The position numbers were made by a program, and so were the translations under genes. Of a stretch of 64,000 bases of DNA, positions 21,265 to 32,020 are shown one piece after another. Position 1 is the first letter of the stretch. The number at the start of each line of letters is the position of its first letter. The stretch spans positions 124,001-188,000 of the forward strand of contig NZ_OZ060405.1 in the NCBI RefSeq assembly GCF_964059145.1, read 5' to 3'. The stretch is from Buchnera aphidicola (Protaphis terricola) (lineage in GTDB: Bacteria; Pseudomonadota; Gammaproteobacteria; Enterobacterales; Enterobacteriaceae). The notes below the pieces were generated by a model, which was not told the DNA's origin, searched no databases, and saw only the letters and a program-made list of their open reading frames with translations.

Positions 21265-24074
21265 ATAAAAGTTCGTTTTTCACCATCCCCTTTTGTATTT
21301 AGAATACAACGTTCACATATTTCATAATTATTTTTAGTAAAAACAATATTATAATGCCAGCATCTTGGACATTTTTCATTTTTAGTTTTTTTTAATAAAA
21401 ATTTAAATTCTGGTTTTAATGTGCTTTTTTTTGTATTTTTTGGTGCTATTTCGTATTTTTTTAGAATTACTTCAGATGTCAAAAACACAAATTTTAATTC
21501 ATTTTTTAAAATATTTAATTTATTTTTTATTTCAGGTTTTACATATAGTGTAATAGATGATTCTAATGAGTTGTTAATTTTTTTATTTTGTATTTCTTCT
21601 TCTATAAATTTATTTACTTCATTTTTAATTTTAATTAGTTCTTGCCAAAATTGATGATTTAAAATATTTGTGGCGTCTAAATCAAATAGTTGATCAAACC
21701 ATTCTTCTGTAAATACGTATTTTGAATTGATTCCAGGTAAATAATTCCATATTTCATGAGCAGTAAATGATAATATAGGTGATATCCAACGTACAAGTGC
21801 ATTAATTATATAATATATTGCAGTTTGACAGCTTCTTCTTTCTAAGCTATTTTTTTTTAAAGTATATTGTCTATCTTTAATAATATCTAGATAGAAAGAA
21901 CCCATATCAATAGAACAAAAGTACATTAATTTTTTTATAATTGCATGAAAATTATATTCATTATAAAATTTAATAATTTCTTCTTGTACTATTTTTGTTT
22001 GAGCAACAGCCCATTTATCTAAAAAAATCATATTTTCTTTAGAAATAATATCCTTATTTGGATTAAAATCGTTTATATTTGCTAACATAAAACGTGTAGT
22101 GTTTCTTATTCTTCGATAAATATCTGATGTTCGTTTTAAAATTTCATTAGAAATAACAATATCATTAGTGTAATTTGATGAAGCAACCCAAAGTCTTAAA
22201 ATATCTGCACCTAATTTATTTATTATATCATTGGGACTAATAGTATTACCAATCGATTTAGACATTTTTTGGCCTTTTTTATCAACTACAAAGCCATGTG
22301 TTAAAACTTGAGAATATGGTGCTTTTTTATTAATTAGCATTGATATTATTAAAGATGACATAAACCAACCTCTATGTTGATCTGAACCTTCTAAAAACAT
22401 ATCTGCATAATTTTTTTTATTTTTTTTATTTTTATATTCAATTGATGTATGTGTGTTTCCTGATTCAAACCATACATCTAATATATCAAAGATTTGATGA
22501 TATATATCATGTTCTTTTTCCAATATTTCTGATAAATTAATATTCCACCAAGCTTGAATACCTTCTTTTTCTATTTTTTTAATTATTTTTTCCATAATTA
22601 AATGATTTTTAGGGTGTATTTGTCCTGTTTTTTTATGTATAAAAATTGACATTGGAACTCCCCACTGTCTTTGTCTTGATATACACCAATCAGGTCTATT
22701 TTTAATCATCTCTTTTAGTCGAGATTTTCCCCATTTAGGTATCCATAAAACTTTATTAATTTCATTAATTATTTTCTTTTTTAAATTATTTTTATTAATA
22801 TCAATAAACCATTGCGGGGTTGCTCTAAATATAATTGGGGTTTTATGTCGCCAGCAATGTGGATAGCTATGTTTTAAAATTTCGTGATGTAATAAATGAT
22901 TATTATGAGTTAATAGTTGAATAATTTTTTTATTAGCTTCAATAATATTAATATCATTTAACTCTGGATGTATGTTTTTTTTAAAATAACCTTTATGATC
23001 TATTAAATGCACTGTTTTAATATTATATTTTTGGCAAATAATATAATCATCTAAACCATGATCTGGTGCTGTATGAACAGATCCTGTACCTACATCAAGA
23101 GTAATATGTTTTCCTAATATTACAGGTAATAAAATTTTATTTAAAAATGGATGTAAAACTTTAATATTTTCTAATTTTTTACCTATTAAAGAAGTTAAAT
23201 TTTTCCAATTTTTTATTTTTAAAATCTTAATTGTTTTTTTTACTAGATTTTTTGCTATAATTAAATTATACATTTCAGTTTCAATTAAATCGTATTGAAA
23301 ATCTGGATGTACAGTAATTGCTCTACTAGATGGAAGGGTCCATGGAGTAGTTGTCCAAATAGGTAAATATATTTTTTTATTATTTAATGTATTAATATTT
23401 AATATTTTTTTTAAATATTTTGAATGAATCTCCATTAAAACAAAAATTGCATCTGATTTTTTATTTAAATATTCAATTTCTGCATCAGATAAAGATGATT
23501 CACATGTTAAACACCAGTATATTGGTTTGAAATCTTGATATAAATATTTATTTTTAATAATTTTAGAGAGTGTTTTTATTATATTAGCTTCATTTTTATA
23601 GTTCATCGTAAGATGAGAGTTATCCCAATCTCCTATAACTCCTAATCTAATAAAATCTTTTTTTTGTTTTTTTACTTGTTGATTTGCATATTTTCGACAT
23701 TCTTCTTGAAATTTAAATGTATTAATTGATTTTTTATATAGACCTAATTTTTCTTCAACTTTTTGCTCAATAGGTAATCCGTGACAATCCCATGAAGGTA
23801 TATATGGAGCATCAAAACCAGATAAATTTTTTGATTTAATTATGATATCTTTTAGAATTTTATTGACTGCATGTCCAATGTGAATATTTCCATTGGCATA
23901 TGGTGGTCCATCATGTAGAAAAAAAATTTTTTGATTTTTTTTCTTGTTTCTAATTTCTTGGTAAAGTTTATCTTCATACCATTTTTTTAAGATATCAGGT
24001 TCTTTTTGAATTAAATTAGCTCGCATAGAAAATTTTGTATAAGGTAAATTTAAAGTTTTTTTATAATCATTCAT
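21261..24074 (-). CDS. ileS: Isoleucine--tRNA ligase
   Basis: Class Ia synthetase charging tRNA-Ile, with an editing domain against valine. It has 937 residues (E. coli 938). The HIGH motif is in [16 protein letters not shown] near residue 57, the editing CP1 domain includes [13 protein letters not shown], and the KMSKS loop is in [10 protein letters not shown] near residue 605. The C-terminal zinc finger is retained (CPRCWHYN, then CERC). The start [18 protein letters not shown] matches E. coli closely. The gene sits between ribF and lspA with a 4-base gap and a 4-base overlap respectively. Confidence 0.98.
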   Translation of the reverse strand: MNDYKKTLNLPYTKFSMRANLIQKEPDILKKWYEDKLYQEIRNKKKNQKIFFLHDGPPYANGNIHIGHAVNKILKDIIIKSKNLSGFDAPYIPSWDCHGLPIEQKVEEKLGLYKKSINTFKFQEECRKYANQQVKKQKKDFIRLGVIGDWDNSHLTMNYKNEANIIKTLSKIIKNKYLYQDFKPIYWCLTCESSLSDAEIEYLNKKSDAIFVLMEIHSKYLKKILNINTLNNKKIYLPIWTTTPWTLPSSRAITVHPDFQYDLIETEMYNLIIAKNLVKKTIKILKIKNWKNLTSLIGKKLENIKVLHPFLNKILLPVILGKHITLDVGTGSVHTAPDHGLDDYIICQKYNIKTVHLIDHKGYFKKNIHPELNDINIIEANKKIIQLLTHNNHLLHHEILKHSYPHCWRHKTPIIFRATPQWFIDINKNNLKKKIINEINKVLWIPKWGKSRLKEMIKNRPDWCISRQRQWGVPMSIFIHKKTGQIHPKNHLIMEKIIKKIEKEGIQAWWNINLSEILEKEHDIYHQIFDILDVWFESGNTHTSIEYKNKKNKKNYADMFLEGSDQHRGWFMSSLIISMLINKKAPYSQVLTHGFVVDKKGQKMSKSIGNTISPNDIINKLGADILRLWVASSNYTNDIVISNEILKRTSDIYRRIRNTTRFMLANINDFNPNKDIISKENMIFLDKWAVAQTKIVQEEIIKFYNEYNFHAIIKKLMYFCSIDMGSFYLDIIKDRQYTLKKNSLERRSCQTAIYYIINALVRWISPILSFTAHEIWNYLPGINSKYVFTEEWFDQLFDLDATNILNHQFWQELIKIKNEVNKFIEEEIQNKKINNSLESSITLYVKPEIKNKLNILKNELKFVFLTSEVILKKYEIAPKNTKKSTLKPEFKFLLKKTKNEKCPRCWHYNIVFTKNNYEICERCILNTKGDGEKRTFI

Positions 24075-24078
24075 AATT

Positions 24079-25038
24079 TTATCTTATTAATAAATTTTGA
24101 TCTAAAATATTAAAATATTGTTTTACGATTTTAACATCTTCAAAAATTTGTTTTTTTAATTTTTCTTGTGATGTAAAAAAATATTCATTTCTTATTTTTT
24201 TATATAGAAAAATTTCTATTTTTTTTTCATATAAATCAATATCTGTATTAAATAAATGTACTTCGAGTAATTTATTAATTTTTATATTATTAAAACTTGG
24301 TTTAATTCCTATATTACATATTCCTAGATATATTTTTTTTTCTAAGAAATAATTTACTTTAACTGCATATACTCCATTATTTATAGAAATATTATTATTC
24401 AGTTTTATATTTGCTGTAGGAAAACCTAATTTTCTACCAATTTGTTTTCCATAAATTACACGACCAATAATACTAAATCTTCTACCAAGTAACAATTTAG
24501 CTGATTCGATATCATTTTTTAATAAATATTTTCTGATATTGGTACTACTAACTTTAATATTATTTTTATATATTGATTTTATTTTAATAATACTAAAATT
24601 ATATTTTTTACTAATTTTTTCAAGAAAAGAAATATTTCCATTTCTTTTGGAGCCGAATTTAAAATCTTCTCCAGATATAATAAATTTTATATTTAATTTT
24701 TTAATTAATATTTTTTTAACAAATTCTTTTGGATTAAGATTAGAAAAAAATTTATTAAATTTAATACATATAACAATATCAATTTTATATAATTCAATAT
24801 ATTTAATTTTTTGAAAAAATTTTGTAATTCTTTTAGGAGGATTTTTATTATTAAAAAACTCTAATGGTTGAGGTTCAAATAGGATAATGATTTTTAACAT
24901 ATTATTTTCTGTTCCTATTTTATATACTGTTGAAAGTAATTTTTGATGTCCTAAATGAACTCCATCAAAATTTCCAATACTTACGACAGAATTAGAGTTG
25001 ATTTTTTTTAAATGATAGATACCTCGTATAATCTTCAT
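24079..25038 (-). CDS. ribF: Bifunctional riboflavin kinase / FAD synthetase
   Basis: Makes FMN and FAD from riboflavin; the flavins feed complex I (NuoF) and other flavoenzymes. It has 319 residues (E. coli 313). The N-terminal FMN adenylyltransferase domain has [17 protein letters not shown] near residue 20 and the conserved [13 protein letters not shown] near residue 120. The C-terminal riboflavin kinase domain begins near residue 185 with [20 protein letters not shown]. It is probably the first gene of the ribF-ileS-lspA-ispH transcription unit. Confidence 0.96.
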   Translation of the reverse strand: MKIIRGIYHLKKINSNSVVSIGNFDGVHLGHQKLLSTVYKIGTENNMLKIIILFEPQPLEFFNNKNPPKRITKFFQKIKYIELYKIDIVICIKFNKFFSNLNPKEFVKKILIKKLNIKFIISGEDFKFGSKRNGNISFLEKISKKYNFSIIKIKSIYKNNIKVSSTNIRKYLLKNDIESAKLLLGRRFSIIGRVIYGKQIGRKLGFPTANIKLNNNISINNGVYAVKVNYFLEKKIYLGICNIGIKPSFNNIKINKLLEVHLFNTDIDLYEKKIEIFLYKKIRNEYFFTSQEKLKKQIFEDVKIVKQYFNILDQNLLIR

Positions 25039-25164
25039 TTTAAAATTAACCTATAAAAATGTTAAATAAAAAATTTTATATTTAATTTGTTTTATATTTT
25101 ACTTAATATATAATAATTTAATAATTAATTTATCATATTTATTAATTTTTTTGTTTTTTATTTG

Positions 25165-25206
25165 TATTTCTTAAATATATCTCAATATTTCTTAAATATA
25201 TCTCAA
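25165..25206. repeat. Exact 21-bp tandem duplication in the rpsT leader
   Basis: A 21-base unit beginning TATTTCTTAAATATATCTCA occurs twice back to back without a mismatch (25165-25185 and 25186-25206), ending 28 bases before the rpsT start codon. The unit is pure leader DNA with no coding potential. It looks like a recent slippage duplication, but it lies where the S20 promoter or translational operator would be expected. Confidence 0.9.
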
Positions 25207-25234
25207 TTTTAAAATAATTATTTAGGAGTGAACA

Positions 25235-25504
25235 TTGGCAAATATTAAAGCAGCAAAAAAATATTCTATAACGTCTGAACAACGTCGAAAAAAAAATGTA
25301 AGTCAACGTTCAAAGGTTCGAAATTTTATAAAAAAAGTTAGATTAGCTATTACTTCTGGAGATAAAAAAAAAGCAGAGGATGCTTTTAAAAATATGCAGC
25401 CTATTATTGATAAATATTCAACAAAAGGAATAATACATAAAAATAAAGCTGCAAGGCATAAATCTATTTTATCACTAAAAATCAAAAAATTAAATTATAA
25501 TTAA
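25235..25504 (+). CDS. rpsT: 30S ribosomal protein S20 (TTG start)
   Basis: Primary 16S rRNA-binding protein of the small subunit. It has 89 residues (E. coli 87), very basic, starting (M)[20 protein letters not shown] with the conserved helix [12 protein letters not shown] and C-terminal [14 protein letters not shown]. The start is TTG with an AGGAG ribosome-binding site 7 bases upstream. E. coli rpsT also starts with UUG, a feature tied to its translational autoregulation, so the unusual start looks ancestral. It is convergent with dnaJ, with a hairpin between. Confidence 0.97.
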   Translation: MANIKAAKKYSITSEQRRKKNVSQRSKVRNFIKKVRLAITSGDKKKAEDAFKNMQPIIDKYSTKGIIHKNKAARHKSILSLKIKKLNYN

Positions 25505-25516
25505 ATTTTATATAAT

Positions 25517-25551
25517 AGTATTGCCTCTAATTTTTATTAAGAAGCAATACT
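25517..25551. terminator. Hairpin terminator between convergent rpsT and dnaJ
   Basis: An 8-bp perfect stem (AGTATTGC at 25517-25524 pairing with 25544-25551), extended by two further pairs after a mismatch, lies 12 bases after the rpsT stop and 10 before the dnaJ stop. It is followed by a T-rich stretch on the plus strand and sits where a bidirectional terminator would be expected. Confidence 0.7.
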
Positions 25552-25561
25552 TTATAAAATT

Positions 25562-26698
25562 TTATTTAGTTAATTCATCAAAAAATCTTTTTACTCCATC
25601 AAAAAATCTTTTTGATCGAGGTGTATTTTTTTCTCCTTTAAATCCATTTAAACTTTTTCCTAATTCATTTAAAAGATATTTTTGCTGTTCATTTAGGTTA
25701 ATTGGTGTTTCCACAACTACACGACATAATAAATCACCTTGTCTTCTATTTTGAACAGATTTAACACCTCTTCCTCGAATACGAAAAAGTTTTCCTGATT
25801 GTGTTTCAGATGGTATTTTTAGTTTCACTCGACCATCTAAAGTGGGAACTGTAATTTCTCCGCCTAAAGCTGCCATGGTAAAATTTATTGGAACTTCACA
25901 ATAAAGGTTGTTTTCTTCTCGTTCAAAAATAGGATGTTTATTTACTGTAATTTGAATATATAAATCTCCTGATTGAGCACCGTTAATACCAGCTTCTCCT
26001 TCATTATTTAATCTAATTCTGTCGTTTGTATCAATTCCAGGTGGAATTTTTACTGATAATATTTTATTAGTTTTAACTCTACCTTGACCACGACATATGT
26101 GACATGGATCATGAATTATAGTTCCTTTTTCATGACATGTAGGACAAGATTGTTGAACTGTAAAAAATCCTTTTCTTATATGTATTTGTCCTTTTCCATG
26201 ACAGGTAGAGCATTTACGAGGTTTACTTCCTGTTTTAGTTCCAGATCCATAACAAGTTTTACATTTTTGAAATGTTGGAATTTGTATTTCCTTGATAATA
26301 CCTTTAACTGCTTCTTCTAAAGAAATATTCATATTATAACATAAATCAGCACCTTTTTTAACTCTTTGATTTCTACTACCTCCAAAAATATCACCAAAAA
26401 CATCTCCAAAAATATCACTAAAATCTGAAGAGCTAGTAAAGGTGTTATATGTAGAATTTTGATTTTGACCATTTTCAAAAGCTGCATGTCCGTATTGGTC
26501 ATATGCATGTCGTTTTTCTTCATCAATTAATACTTCATATGCTTCTTTTATTTCTTTAAATATATTTTCAGCATTTTTATCTCCCTGATTTCGATCAGGA
26601 TGATATTTCATTGCTAATCGTTTATATGCTTTTTTAATTTCACGTTCTTCGGCTGTTTTTGAAACTCCTAGAACTTTATAGTAATCTTTTTTTCCCAT
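25562..26698 (-). CDS. dnaJ: Chaperone protein DnaJ
   Basis: Type I Hsp40 co-chaperone that stimulates DnaK ATPase. It has 378 residues (E. coli 376) when started at the ATG at 26698, preceded by AGGAAGAG; an in-frame GTG two codons upstream is less likely. The J-domain holds the HPD motif in KYHPDRNQ, followed by the G/F region and four CxxC zinc repeats at about residues 142-205 ([32 protein letters not shown]). The third repeat has Glu in place of the usual first Gly. The C-terminal substrate-binding domains are complete. It lies downstream of dnaK in the usual operon order. Confidence 0.97.
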   Translation of the reverse strand: MGKKDYYKVLGVSKTAEEREIKKAYKRLAMKYHPDRNQGDKNAENIFKEIKEAYEVLIDEEKRHAYDQYGHAAFENGQNQNSTYNTFTSSSDFSDIFGDVFGDIFGGSRNQRVKKGADLCYNMNISLEEAVKGIIKEIQIPTFQKCKTCYGSGTKTGSKPRKCSTCHGKGQIHIRKGFFTVQQSCPTCHEKGTIIHDPCHICRGQGRVKTNKILSVKIPPGIDTNDRIRLNNEGEAGINGAQSGDLYIQITVNKHPIFEREENNLYCEVPINFTMAALGGEITVPTLDGRVKLKIPSETQSGKLFRIRGRGVKSVQNRRQGDLLCRVVVETPINLNEQQKYLLNELGKSLNGFKGEKNTPRSKRFFDGVKRFFDELTK

Positions 26699-26726
26699 TA
26701 TCACTCTTCCTACATTTCAAATAATT

Positions 26727-26757
26727 ACACGGGCGTAGATTTTTTCTACGCCCGTGT
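26727..26757. promoter_or_regulatory. GC-rich hairpin in the dnaK-dnaJ intergenic region
   Basis: A 13-bp perfect stem (ACACGGGCGTAGA and its complement) with a 5-T loop on the plus strand. It is strikingly GC-rich against the surrounding, almost pure A/T spacer. It lies 42 bases downstream of the dnaK stop and 28 bases upstream of the dnaJ start. It has no U-tract on the minus strand immediately after it, so it may act as a processing/stability element or partial attenuator that sets the DnaK:DnaJ ratio, rather than a simple terminator. Confidence 0.75.
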
Positions 26758-26799
26758 TAGTTGTTAGACTATTATAATTATTTTTTAAATTTAATATAA

Positions 26800-28716
26800 T
26801 TATTTTTTCGAATCTTTTATTTCTTCAAATTCTGCATCTACAACATTTTCATCTTTTTTTGATGTAGAGGATTGATTTTTATTGCTTGAATTATCGTCTG
26901 GTTTTTGTTGATGAATTTCTGTTAACTTAGATGAAATTTTTAAAAGATTTTGTATATTTTTTTCAATATCAGCTTTATTTTCTCCTTTTAATGATATTTC
27001 CAGTTCATTTAAAGCTGATTTTATTTTTTCTTGATCTTTAATTGGAATTTTTGTCAATTTTTCATTTAATTGTTTTTTTGTACTATGAATTAATTGATCA
27101 CCTTGATTTCGTATTTGAATTAATTCTTCAAATTTTCGATCTGATTCAGCATTTTTTTCTGCATCATTAATCATTTTTTTGATTTCTGCTTCATTTAGTC
27201 CTGAAGAAGCTTTAATAGTAATTTTTTGCTCTTTTCCTGTTTTTTTATCTTTTGCAGAAACATGTAAGATTCCGTCAGAATCAATATCAAATGTTACTTC
27301 TATTTGTGCTGTTCCTCTTGGTGCAGGTTCAATTCCATCTAAATTAAATTGACCTAAAGATTTATTATCTAAAGCTCTTTTTCTTTCACCTTGTAATACA
27401 TGTATAGTAACTGCAGATTGATTATCTTCTGCTGTTGAAAAAACTTGACTATGTTTTGTAGGAATTGTAGTATTTTTATTAATTAGTGGTGTCATTATAC
27501 CACCCATTGTTTCAATTCCTAATGATAGAGGAGTTACATCAAGTAATAATACATCTTTTACATCACCTGAAAGAACCCCCCCTTGTACTGCAGCACCTAC
27601 TGCTACTGCTTCATCTGGATTTACATCTTTTCTAGGTTCTTTTCCAAAAAAATCTGCAACTTTTGCCTGAACCATAGGCATTCTTGTTTGACCACCTACT
27701 AATATAACATCATGTATGTTTGAAATTGATAATCCTGCATCTTTTAAAGCAACTTTAAGTGGTTCAATAGAACGTAATACTAAATCTTCAACTAAAGATT
27801 CTAATTTTGAACGAGTAACTTTTATATTTAAATGTTTAGGACCATTGGAATCTGCTGTAATATATGGTAAATTTACATCTGTTTGTTGAGCTGATGATAA
27901 TTCAATTTTAGCTTTTTCTGCTGATTCTTTTAATCTTTGCATTGCTAATGAATCGTTTCGTAAATCAATACCTTGTTCTTTTTTAAATTCGTTTACTAAA
28001 TAGTTAATAAGTCTACTATCAAAATCTTCTCCTCCAAGATGAGTATCGCCATTTGTTGAAAGTACTTCAAAAGTTTTTTCTTTATCAACATCATCTATTT
28101 CAATAATGGATATATCAAAAGTACCTCCTCCTAAATCATAAACAGCTATGGTTCTATTACCTTGTCCTTTATCTAAACCATAAGCTAGTGCTGCAGCTGT
28201 AGGTTCATTAATAATTCTTTTTACTTCTAAACCAGCAATTCTTCCTGCATCTTTAGTTGCTTGTCGTTGTGCATCATTAAAATATGCGGGTACTGTAATA
28301 ACAGCTTCTTTAATAGTTTCACCTAAATAATCTTCTGCAGTTTTTTTCATTTTTTTTAAAACTTCTGCAGAAATTTGAGGAGGAGCTATTTTTTTACCTT
28401 TTACGTTGATCCATGCATCTCCATTATCAGAGTTAATGATATCATATGGCATAATTTTGATATCACGTTGAACCTCTTCATCTTGAAATTTTCGTCCAAT
28501 TAAACGTTTTATAGCAAATAAAGTATTTTTTGGATTAGTAATAGCTTGACGTTTAGCTGGCTGTCCTACTAATACTTCACCTTCCTGAGAATATGCAATA
28601 ATAGAAGGTGTAGTACGATCTCCTTCTGCATTTTCTAATACACGAGGTTTGTTGCCATCCATAATGGCAACACAAGAGTTGGTTGTTCCCAAATCGATAC
28701 CAATAATTTTACCCAT
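26800..28716 (-). CDS. dnaK: Chaperone protein DnaK (Hsp70)
   Basis: ATP-dependent Hsp70 chaperone. Starting at the ATG at 28716 (AGGAGA ribosome-binding site 5-10 bases upstream) it is 638 residues, exactly the E. coli length, beginning [17 protein letters not shown]. An in-frame ATG 22 codons upstream lies in the mRNA leader and is rejected. The nucleotide-binding domain shows [31 protein letters not shown] and [10 protein letters not shown]. The linker [15 protein letters not shown] and the helical lid follow, ending FEEIKDSKK. Codon use is less AT-extreme than its neighbours, as expected for a highly expressed protein. Confidence 0.98.
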   Translation of the reverse strand: MGKIIGIDLGTTNSCVAIMDGNKPRVLENAEGDRTTPSIIAYSQEGEVLVGQPAKRQAITNPKNTLFAIKRLIGRKFQDEEVQRDIKIMPYDIINSDNGDAWINVKGKKIAPPQISAEVLKKMKKTAEDYLGETIKEAVITVPAYFNDAQRQATKDAGRIAGLEVKRIINEPTAAALAYGLDKGQGNRTIAVYDLGGGTFDISIIEIDDVDKEKTFEVLSTNGDTHLGGEDFDSRLINYLVNEFKKEQGIDLRNDSLAMQRLKESAEKAKIELSSAQQTDVNLPYITADSNGPKHLNIKVTRSKLESLVEDLVLRSIEPLKVALKDAGLSISNIHDVILVGGQTRMPMVQAKVADFFGKEPRKDVNPDEAVAVGAAVQGGVLSGDVKDVLLLDVTPLSLGIETMGGIMTPLINKNTTIPTKHSQVFSTAEDNQSAVTIHVLQGERKRALDNKSLGQFNLDGIEPAPRGTAQIEVTFDIDSDGILHVSAKDKKTGKEQKITIKASSGLNEAEIKKMINDAEKNAESDRKFEELIQIRNQGDQLIHSTKKQLNEKLTKIPIKDQEKIKSALNELEISLKGENKADIEKNIQNLLKISSKLTEIHQQKPDDNSSNKNQSSTSKKDENVVDAEFEEIKDSKK

Positions 28717-28837
28717 TGATTTTCTCCTATTTTGATAAATTGGGTTTTCAACCTTTATGCGGCCATTTTTTTTGGCTTTCATTAGCTACATAGGATTGTA
28801 TTTTCATTTTTTTATATATCACTGTTTTGATTATTAG

Positions 28838-28863
28838 ATGGGGTCTTTTTTTAAGTCATCAAG
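28838..28863 (-). promoter_or_regulatory. Sigma-32 (heat-shock) promoter of dnaK
   Basis: On the minus strand CTTGAT (28858-28863) and CCCCAT (28838-28843) are separated by 14 bases, a near-perfect RpoH-type promoter about 120 bases upstream of the dnaK start. The wider sequence (CTTGATGACTT ... GACCCCATCTAATAATCAA) closely resembles what I recall of E. coli dnaK P1. It is unusually GC-rich for this intergenic DNA, which argues for selection. Confidence 0.88.
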
Positions 28864-29023
28864 GTCTAGGTTAAAAAAAATATATATTGAACAAAAAATA
28901 TTAAAAAATTTATTTATAAACATAATCTATTATTTTATATTTTTCATATACATTAAAAATTTTAATACTTATAATAAAAAATATTTAGTTTTATTAAAGA
29001 GAGTTGATATTTTTGGAGTTTTT

Positions 29024-29401
29024 ATGTTGAATTTAGATATGAAAGAATTATTATCTTTTTTTTATTTTATTTTTTTTTCTTTGTTTTTTTGTTTTTTTAT
29101 GTTGTTTTTAAGCTCAATTTTAGGATCAAAATCATCATCAAGATATAAACATACTCCTTTTGAATCAGGTATTTCCCCTGTAGGGGATACATATTTACGT
29201 TTTTCTGTTAAATTCTATTTAATTGCAATGTTTTTTGTAATATTTGATGTTGAAGCTCTTTATCTATATGTATGGTCTGTTAGTATATTAGAAACAGGAT
29301 GGGTTGGATTTATTGAATCTTTTATTTTTATTTTTTTTATTTTACTATCTTTATTTTATTTGATCCGTATTAAAGCTTTAAATTGGGTTTCAAAATATTA
29401 A
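29024..29401 (+). CDS. nuoA: NADH-quinone oxidoreductase subunit A
   Basis: Small membrane subunit of complex I near the quinone site. I start it at the ATG at 29024, preceded by GGAG 5 bases upstream, giving 125 residues (E. coli 147, with a longer N terminus). The open frame extends upstream to 28838, but those codons run through the dnaK promoter and have no family similarity. Conserved landmarks are [10 protein letters not shown] near residue 46 and the hydrophobic [19 protein letters not shown] near residue 65; three membrane helices are visible. It is the first gene of a complete nuoA-N operon, divergent from dnaK. Confidence 0.95.
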   Translation: MLNLDMKELLSFFYFIFFSLFFCFFMLFLSSILGSKSSSRYKHTPFESGISPVGDTYLRFSVKFYLIAMFFVIFDVEALYLYVWSVSILETGWVGFIESFIFIFFILLSLFYLIRIKALNWVSKY

Positions 29402-29429
29402 AATTCATTAATAATTAGGATGTAATTTA

Positions 29430-30116
29430 ATGCAAAGAAAAGTCAATTATACATTAACTCGTGCTGAGTTTAAAAATTCTAATAAAAAATATCCAAAAGA
29501 AACAATTAGTTCTGTTACTGATCCCCTAGAAAACTATTATAAAAATAATATTTTTATAGGAAAAGTTAAGAAATTATTGCATAAATTGGTTAACTGGGGG
29601 CGTAAAAACTCTCTTTGGCCTTATAATTTCGGTTTATCTTGTTGTTATGTAGAAATGGTTACGGCATTTACTTCTGTACATGACATAGCTCGTTTTGGAT
29701 CTGAAGTTTTACGAGCTTCTCCACGACAAGCTGATGTAATGGTTATTGCAGGGACACCATTTATTAAAATGGCTCCTGTAATTCAAAGATTGTATGATCA
29801 GATGTTAGAACCAAAATGGGTTATTTCTATGGGCGCATGTGCTAATTCTGGTGGTATGTATGATATTTATTCTGTTGTTCAAGGAGTAGATAAGTTTTTA
29901 CCTGTAGATATTTATATTCCTGGTTGTCCTCCTAGACCAGAAGCTTATATACATGCTTTAACTTTGCTTCAAGATTCAATTAGCAACGAAAGAAGACCAT
30001 TATCTTGGGTGATAGGAGAGCAAGGAGTATATCGTAAAAAAACATCATCAGAAAAATTAAAAAAAAGAAGTCAAAGAATATCTGTTATTAATCTTCCAAC
30101 TACAGAAAATATTTAA
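29430..30116 (+). CDS. nuoB: NADH-quinone oxidoreductase subunit B
   Basis: Peripheral-arm subunit carrying the terminal [4Fe-4S] cluster N2 that reduces quinone. It has 228 residues (E. coli 220). The N2 ligands are visible: the tandem cysteines in [21 protein letters not shown], and the last in [27 protein letters not shown] is also conserved. It follows nuoA by 28 bases with a weak AGGA-containing site upstream. Confidence 0.98.
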   Translation: MQRKVNYTLTRAEFKNSNKKYPKETISSVTDPLENYYKNNIFIGKVKKLLHKLVNWGRKNSLWPYNFGLSCCYVEMVTAFTSVHDIARFGSEVLRASPRQADVMVIAGTPFIKMAPVIQRLYDQMLEPKWVISMGACANSGGMYDIYSVVQGVDKFLPVDIYIPGCPPRPEAYIHALTLLQDSISNERRPLSWVIGEQGVYRKKTSSEKLKKRSQRISVINLPTTENI

Positions 30117-30177
30117 ATATCTAATAAATATATTATTTTAAAAAATAAAAGTTTTAAAATCAATTCAAAATTTTTCT

Positions 30178-30209
30178 AAAATCAGTCATAATAAGAAAAA
30201 TCAGTCGTA
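30178..30209. repeat. Imperfect 13-bp direct repeat ahead of nuoCD
   Basis: AAAATCAGTCATA (30178-30190) and AAAATCAGTCGTA (30197-30209) differ at one base and are 19 bases apart. They lie just before the nuoCD start, at the only sizeable internal gap in the nuoA-nuoG part of the operon. Function unknown; it may be a chance duplication. Confidence 0.55.
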
Positions 30210-30221
30210 AATGAGAAATCT

Positions 30222-32018
30222 ATGATAGATGTGAATAAAAATAATACATTAAATCAAAATAGTTATAAAAAAAATTTAAATAATTTAATTTTTAATCAAC
30301 TGATTAATAAATTTGGTCAAGATTTTTATATATTTCAAAAAACTAAGATAGGTTTTCCAATAATTTGGATTAATAAAAATTTTTTATTACAGGTTATGAA
30401 ATTTTTATTAAATTCTTCATATTCTTATAATATGCTTTTTGATTTACATGGGGTAGATGAACGATTTCGAATAAATCGAGAAAATTTACCCAAAGCTGAT
30501 TTTTCAGTTTTTTATCATTTAATATCTATAAAATATAATGTTGATTTTATGATTAAAGTACCTTTACTGAAAAATGATTTAATTATATCAACATGTACTG
30601 GGTTATTTCCTAATGCAAATTGGTATGAAAGAGAAACTTGGGATATGTTTGGTATTTTTTTTAAAAATCATTCACATTTAGAACGAATTATTATGCCAAA
30701 AACATGGAAAGGACATCCTTTAAGAAAAGATTTTCCAGCTAGAGCTACTGAATTTAAAGCTTTTTTCTTAAATGAAGAAAAAGAAGATATAGAGATGGAA
30801 GCTTTAAAATTTAAACCTGAATCATGGGGAATGAAAAGAAGTAATAATAATGTAGATTTTATGTTTTTAAATCTAGGACCTAATCATCCATCAGCACATG
30901 GAGCATTTAGAATTGTTTTACAATTAGATGGTGAAAATATTATTGATTGTGTACCTGATATAGGATATCACCATCGTGGTGCAGAAAAAATGGCAGAAAG
31001 ACAATCATGGCATAGTTATATTCCATATACAGATCGTATTGAATATTTAGGTGGTTGTGTTAATGAAATGCCATATATTTTGGCAGTTGAAAAATTAGCT
31101 GGTATTTCTGTTCCAGAAAAAGTTAAAGTAATTCGAGTGATGCTATCAGAATTATTTCGAATTAATAGTCATTTACTATATATTTCTACTTTTATTCAAG
31201 ATGTAGGATGTATGACACCTATTTTTTTAGCATTTACCGATCGTCAAAAAATTTATGATATTATTGAAGCGATTACTGGTGCAAGAATGCATCCGGCTTG
31301 GTTTCGTATTGGTGGAGTAGCTAATGATCTTCCAAAAGGATGGCAAAATTTATTAAAGGAATTTCTTGAATGGATGCCAAAAAGAATAAAATATTATTTA
31401 GATGTAGCTTTAAAAAATCCTATTTTAATTAATCGTTCTAAAAGTATTGCTCAATATTCTAAAAAAGAAGCTTTAGAATGGGGTGTAACAGGATCTGGAT
31501 TACGTGCTACTGGTATAGATTTTGATGTAAGAAAATCGCGTCCTTATTCTGGTTACGAAAACTATGATTTTGAAATACCTATTGGTAATGGAATTAGTGA
31601 TTGTTATTCAAGAGTGATGATTAAAGTAGAAGAAGTATATCAAAGTTTATTAATTTTAAATCAATGTTTAAATAATATGCCAGAAGGACCTTTTAAAGCT
31701 GATCACCCATTAACTACTCCTCCACCTAAAGAAAATGTATTGCAAGATATTGATAGTATGATTAATCATTTTTTACAAATATCATGGGGGCCAGTTCTTC
31801 CAATAAATGAAAGTTTTCAAATGATTGAAGCAACTAAAGGAATTAATAGTTATTATTTGATTAGTGATGGTGGAACAATGAGTTATAGAACAAGAATAAG
31901 AACTCCAAGTTTTCCACATTTACAACAAATACCTTCAGTAATACGTGGTAGTTTAATATCAGATTTAATTGTGTATTTAGGTAGTATAGATTTTGTTATG
32001 TCTGACGTGGATAGATAA
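30222..32018 (+). CDS. nuoC: NADH-quinone oxidoreductase fused subunit C/D
   Basis: Fused NuoC-NuoD (often named nuoCD or nuoC), as in E. coli (about 600 residues; 598 here). The N-terminal 200 residues are the 30-kDa subunit with [12 protein letters not shown] and the end [10 protein letters not shown]. The C-terminal 400 are the 49-kDa subunit lining the quinone cavity, with [32 protein letters not shown] and the terminal [17 protein letters not shown] and [10 protein letters not shown]. There is no sign of the linker being lost. The upstream 105 bases contain an imperfect repeat; nuoE starts 2 bases after the stop. Confidence 0.98.
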   Translation: MIDVNKNNTLNQNSYKKNLNNLIFNQLINKFGQDFYIFQKTKIGFPIIWINKNFLLQVMKFLLNSSYSYNMLFDLHGVDERFRINRENLPKADFSVFYHLISIKYNVDFMIKVPLLKNDLIISTCTGLFPNANWYERETWDMFGIFFKNHSHLERIIMPKTWKGHPLRKDFPARATEFKAFFLNEEKEDIEMEALKFKPESWGMKRSNNNVDFMFLNLGPNHPSAHGAFRIVLQLDGENIIDCVPDIGYHHRGAEKMAERQSWHSYIPYTDRIEYLGGCVNEMPYILAVEKLAGISVPEKVKVIRVMLSELFRINSHLLYISTFIQDVGCMTPIFLAFTDRQKIYDIIEAITGARMHPAWFRIGGVANDLPKGWQNLLKEFLEWMPKRIKYYLDVALKNPILINRSKSIAQYSKKEALEWGVTGSGLRATGIDFDVRKSRPYSGYENYDFEIPIGNGISDCYSRVMIKVEEVYQSLLILNQCLNNMPEGPFKADHPLTTPPPKENVLQDIDSMINHFLQISWGPVLPINESFQMIEATKGINSYYLISDGGTMSYRTRIRTPSFPHLQQIPSVIRGSLISDLIVYLGSIDFVMSDVDR

Positions 32019-32020
32019 TT

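Noticed and set aside
21421..24814. Plus-strand open frames inside ileS and ribF
   Set aside because: They are antisense to strongly conserved genes, rich in Phe/Leu/Ile as expected for the complement of Lys/Asn-rich coding DNA, and have no similarity or ribosome-binding site.
25570..25612. Direct repeat CATCAAAAAATCTTTTT near the 3' end of dnaJ
   Set aside because: It encodes the repeated [14 protein letters not shown] motif, natural to the DnaJ C terminus (E. coli has a similar FFDGVKKFFD), so it is protein-level similarity rather than a DNA element.
28717..28782. Extended DnaK N terminus (22 extra residues, [11 protein letters not shown]...)
   Set aside because: No family similarity; the ATG at 28716 has a strong AGGAGA ribosome-binding site and gives exactly the E. 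coli length.
28838..29023. Extended NuoA N terminus beginning at 28838
   Set aside because: The first codons overlap the dnaK sigma-32 promoter, the segment is unlike any NuoA, and the ATG at 29024 has GGAG at good spacing.
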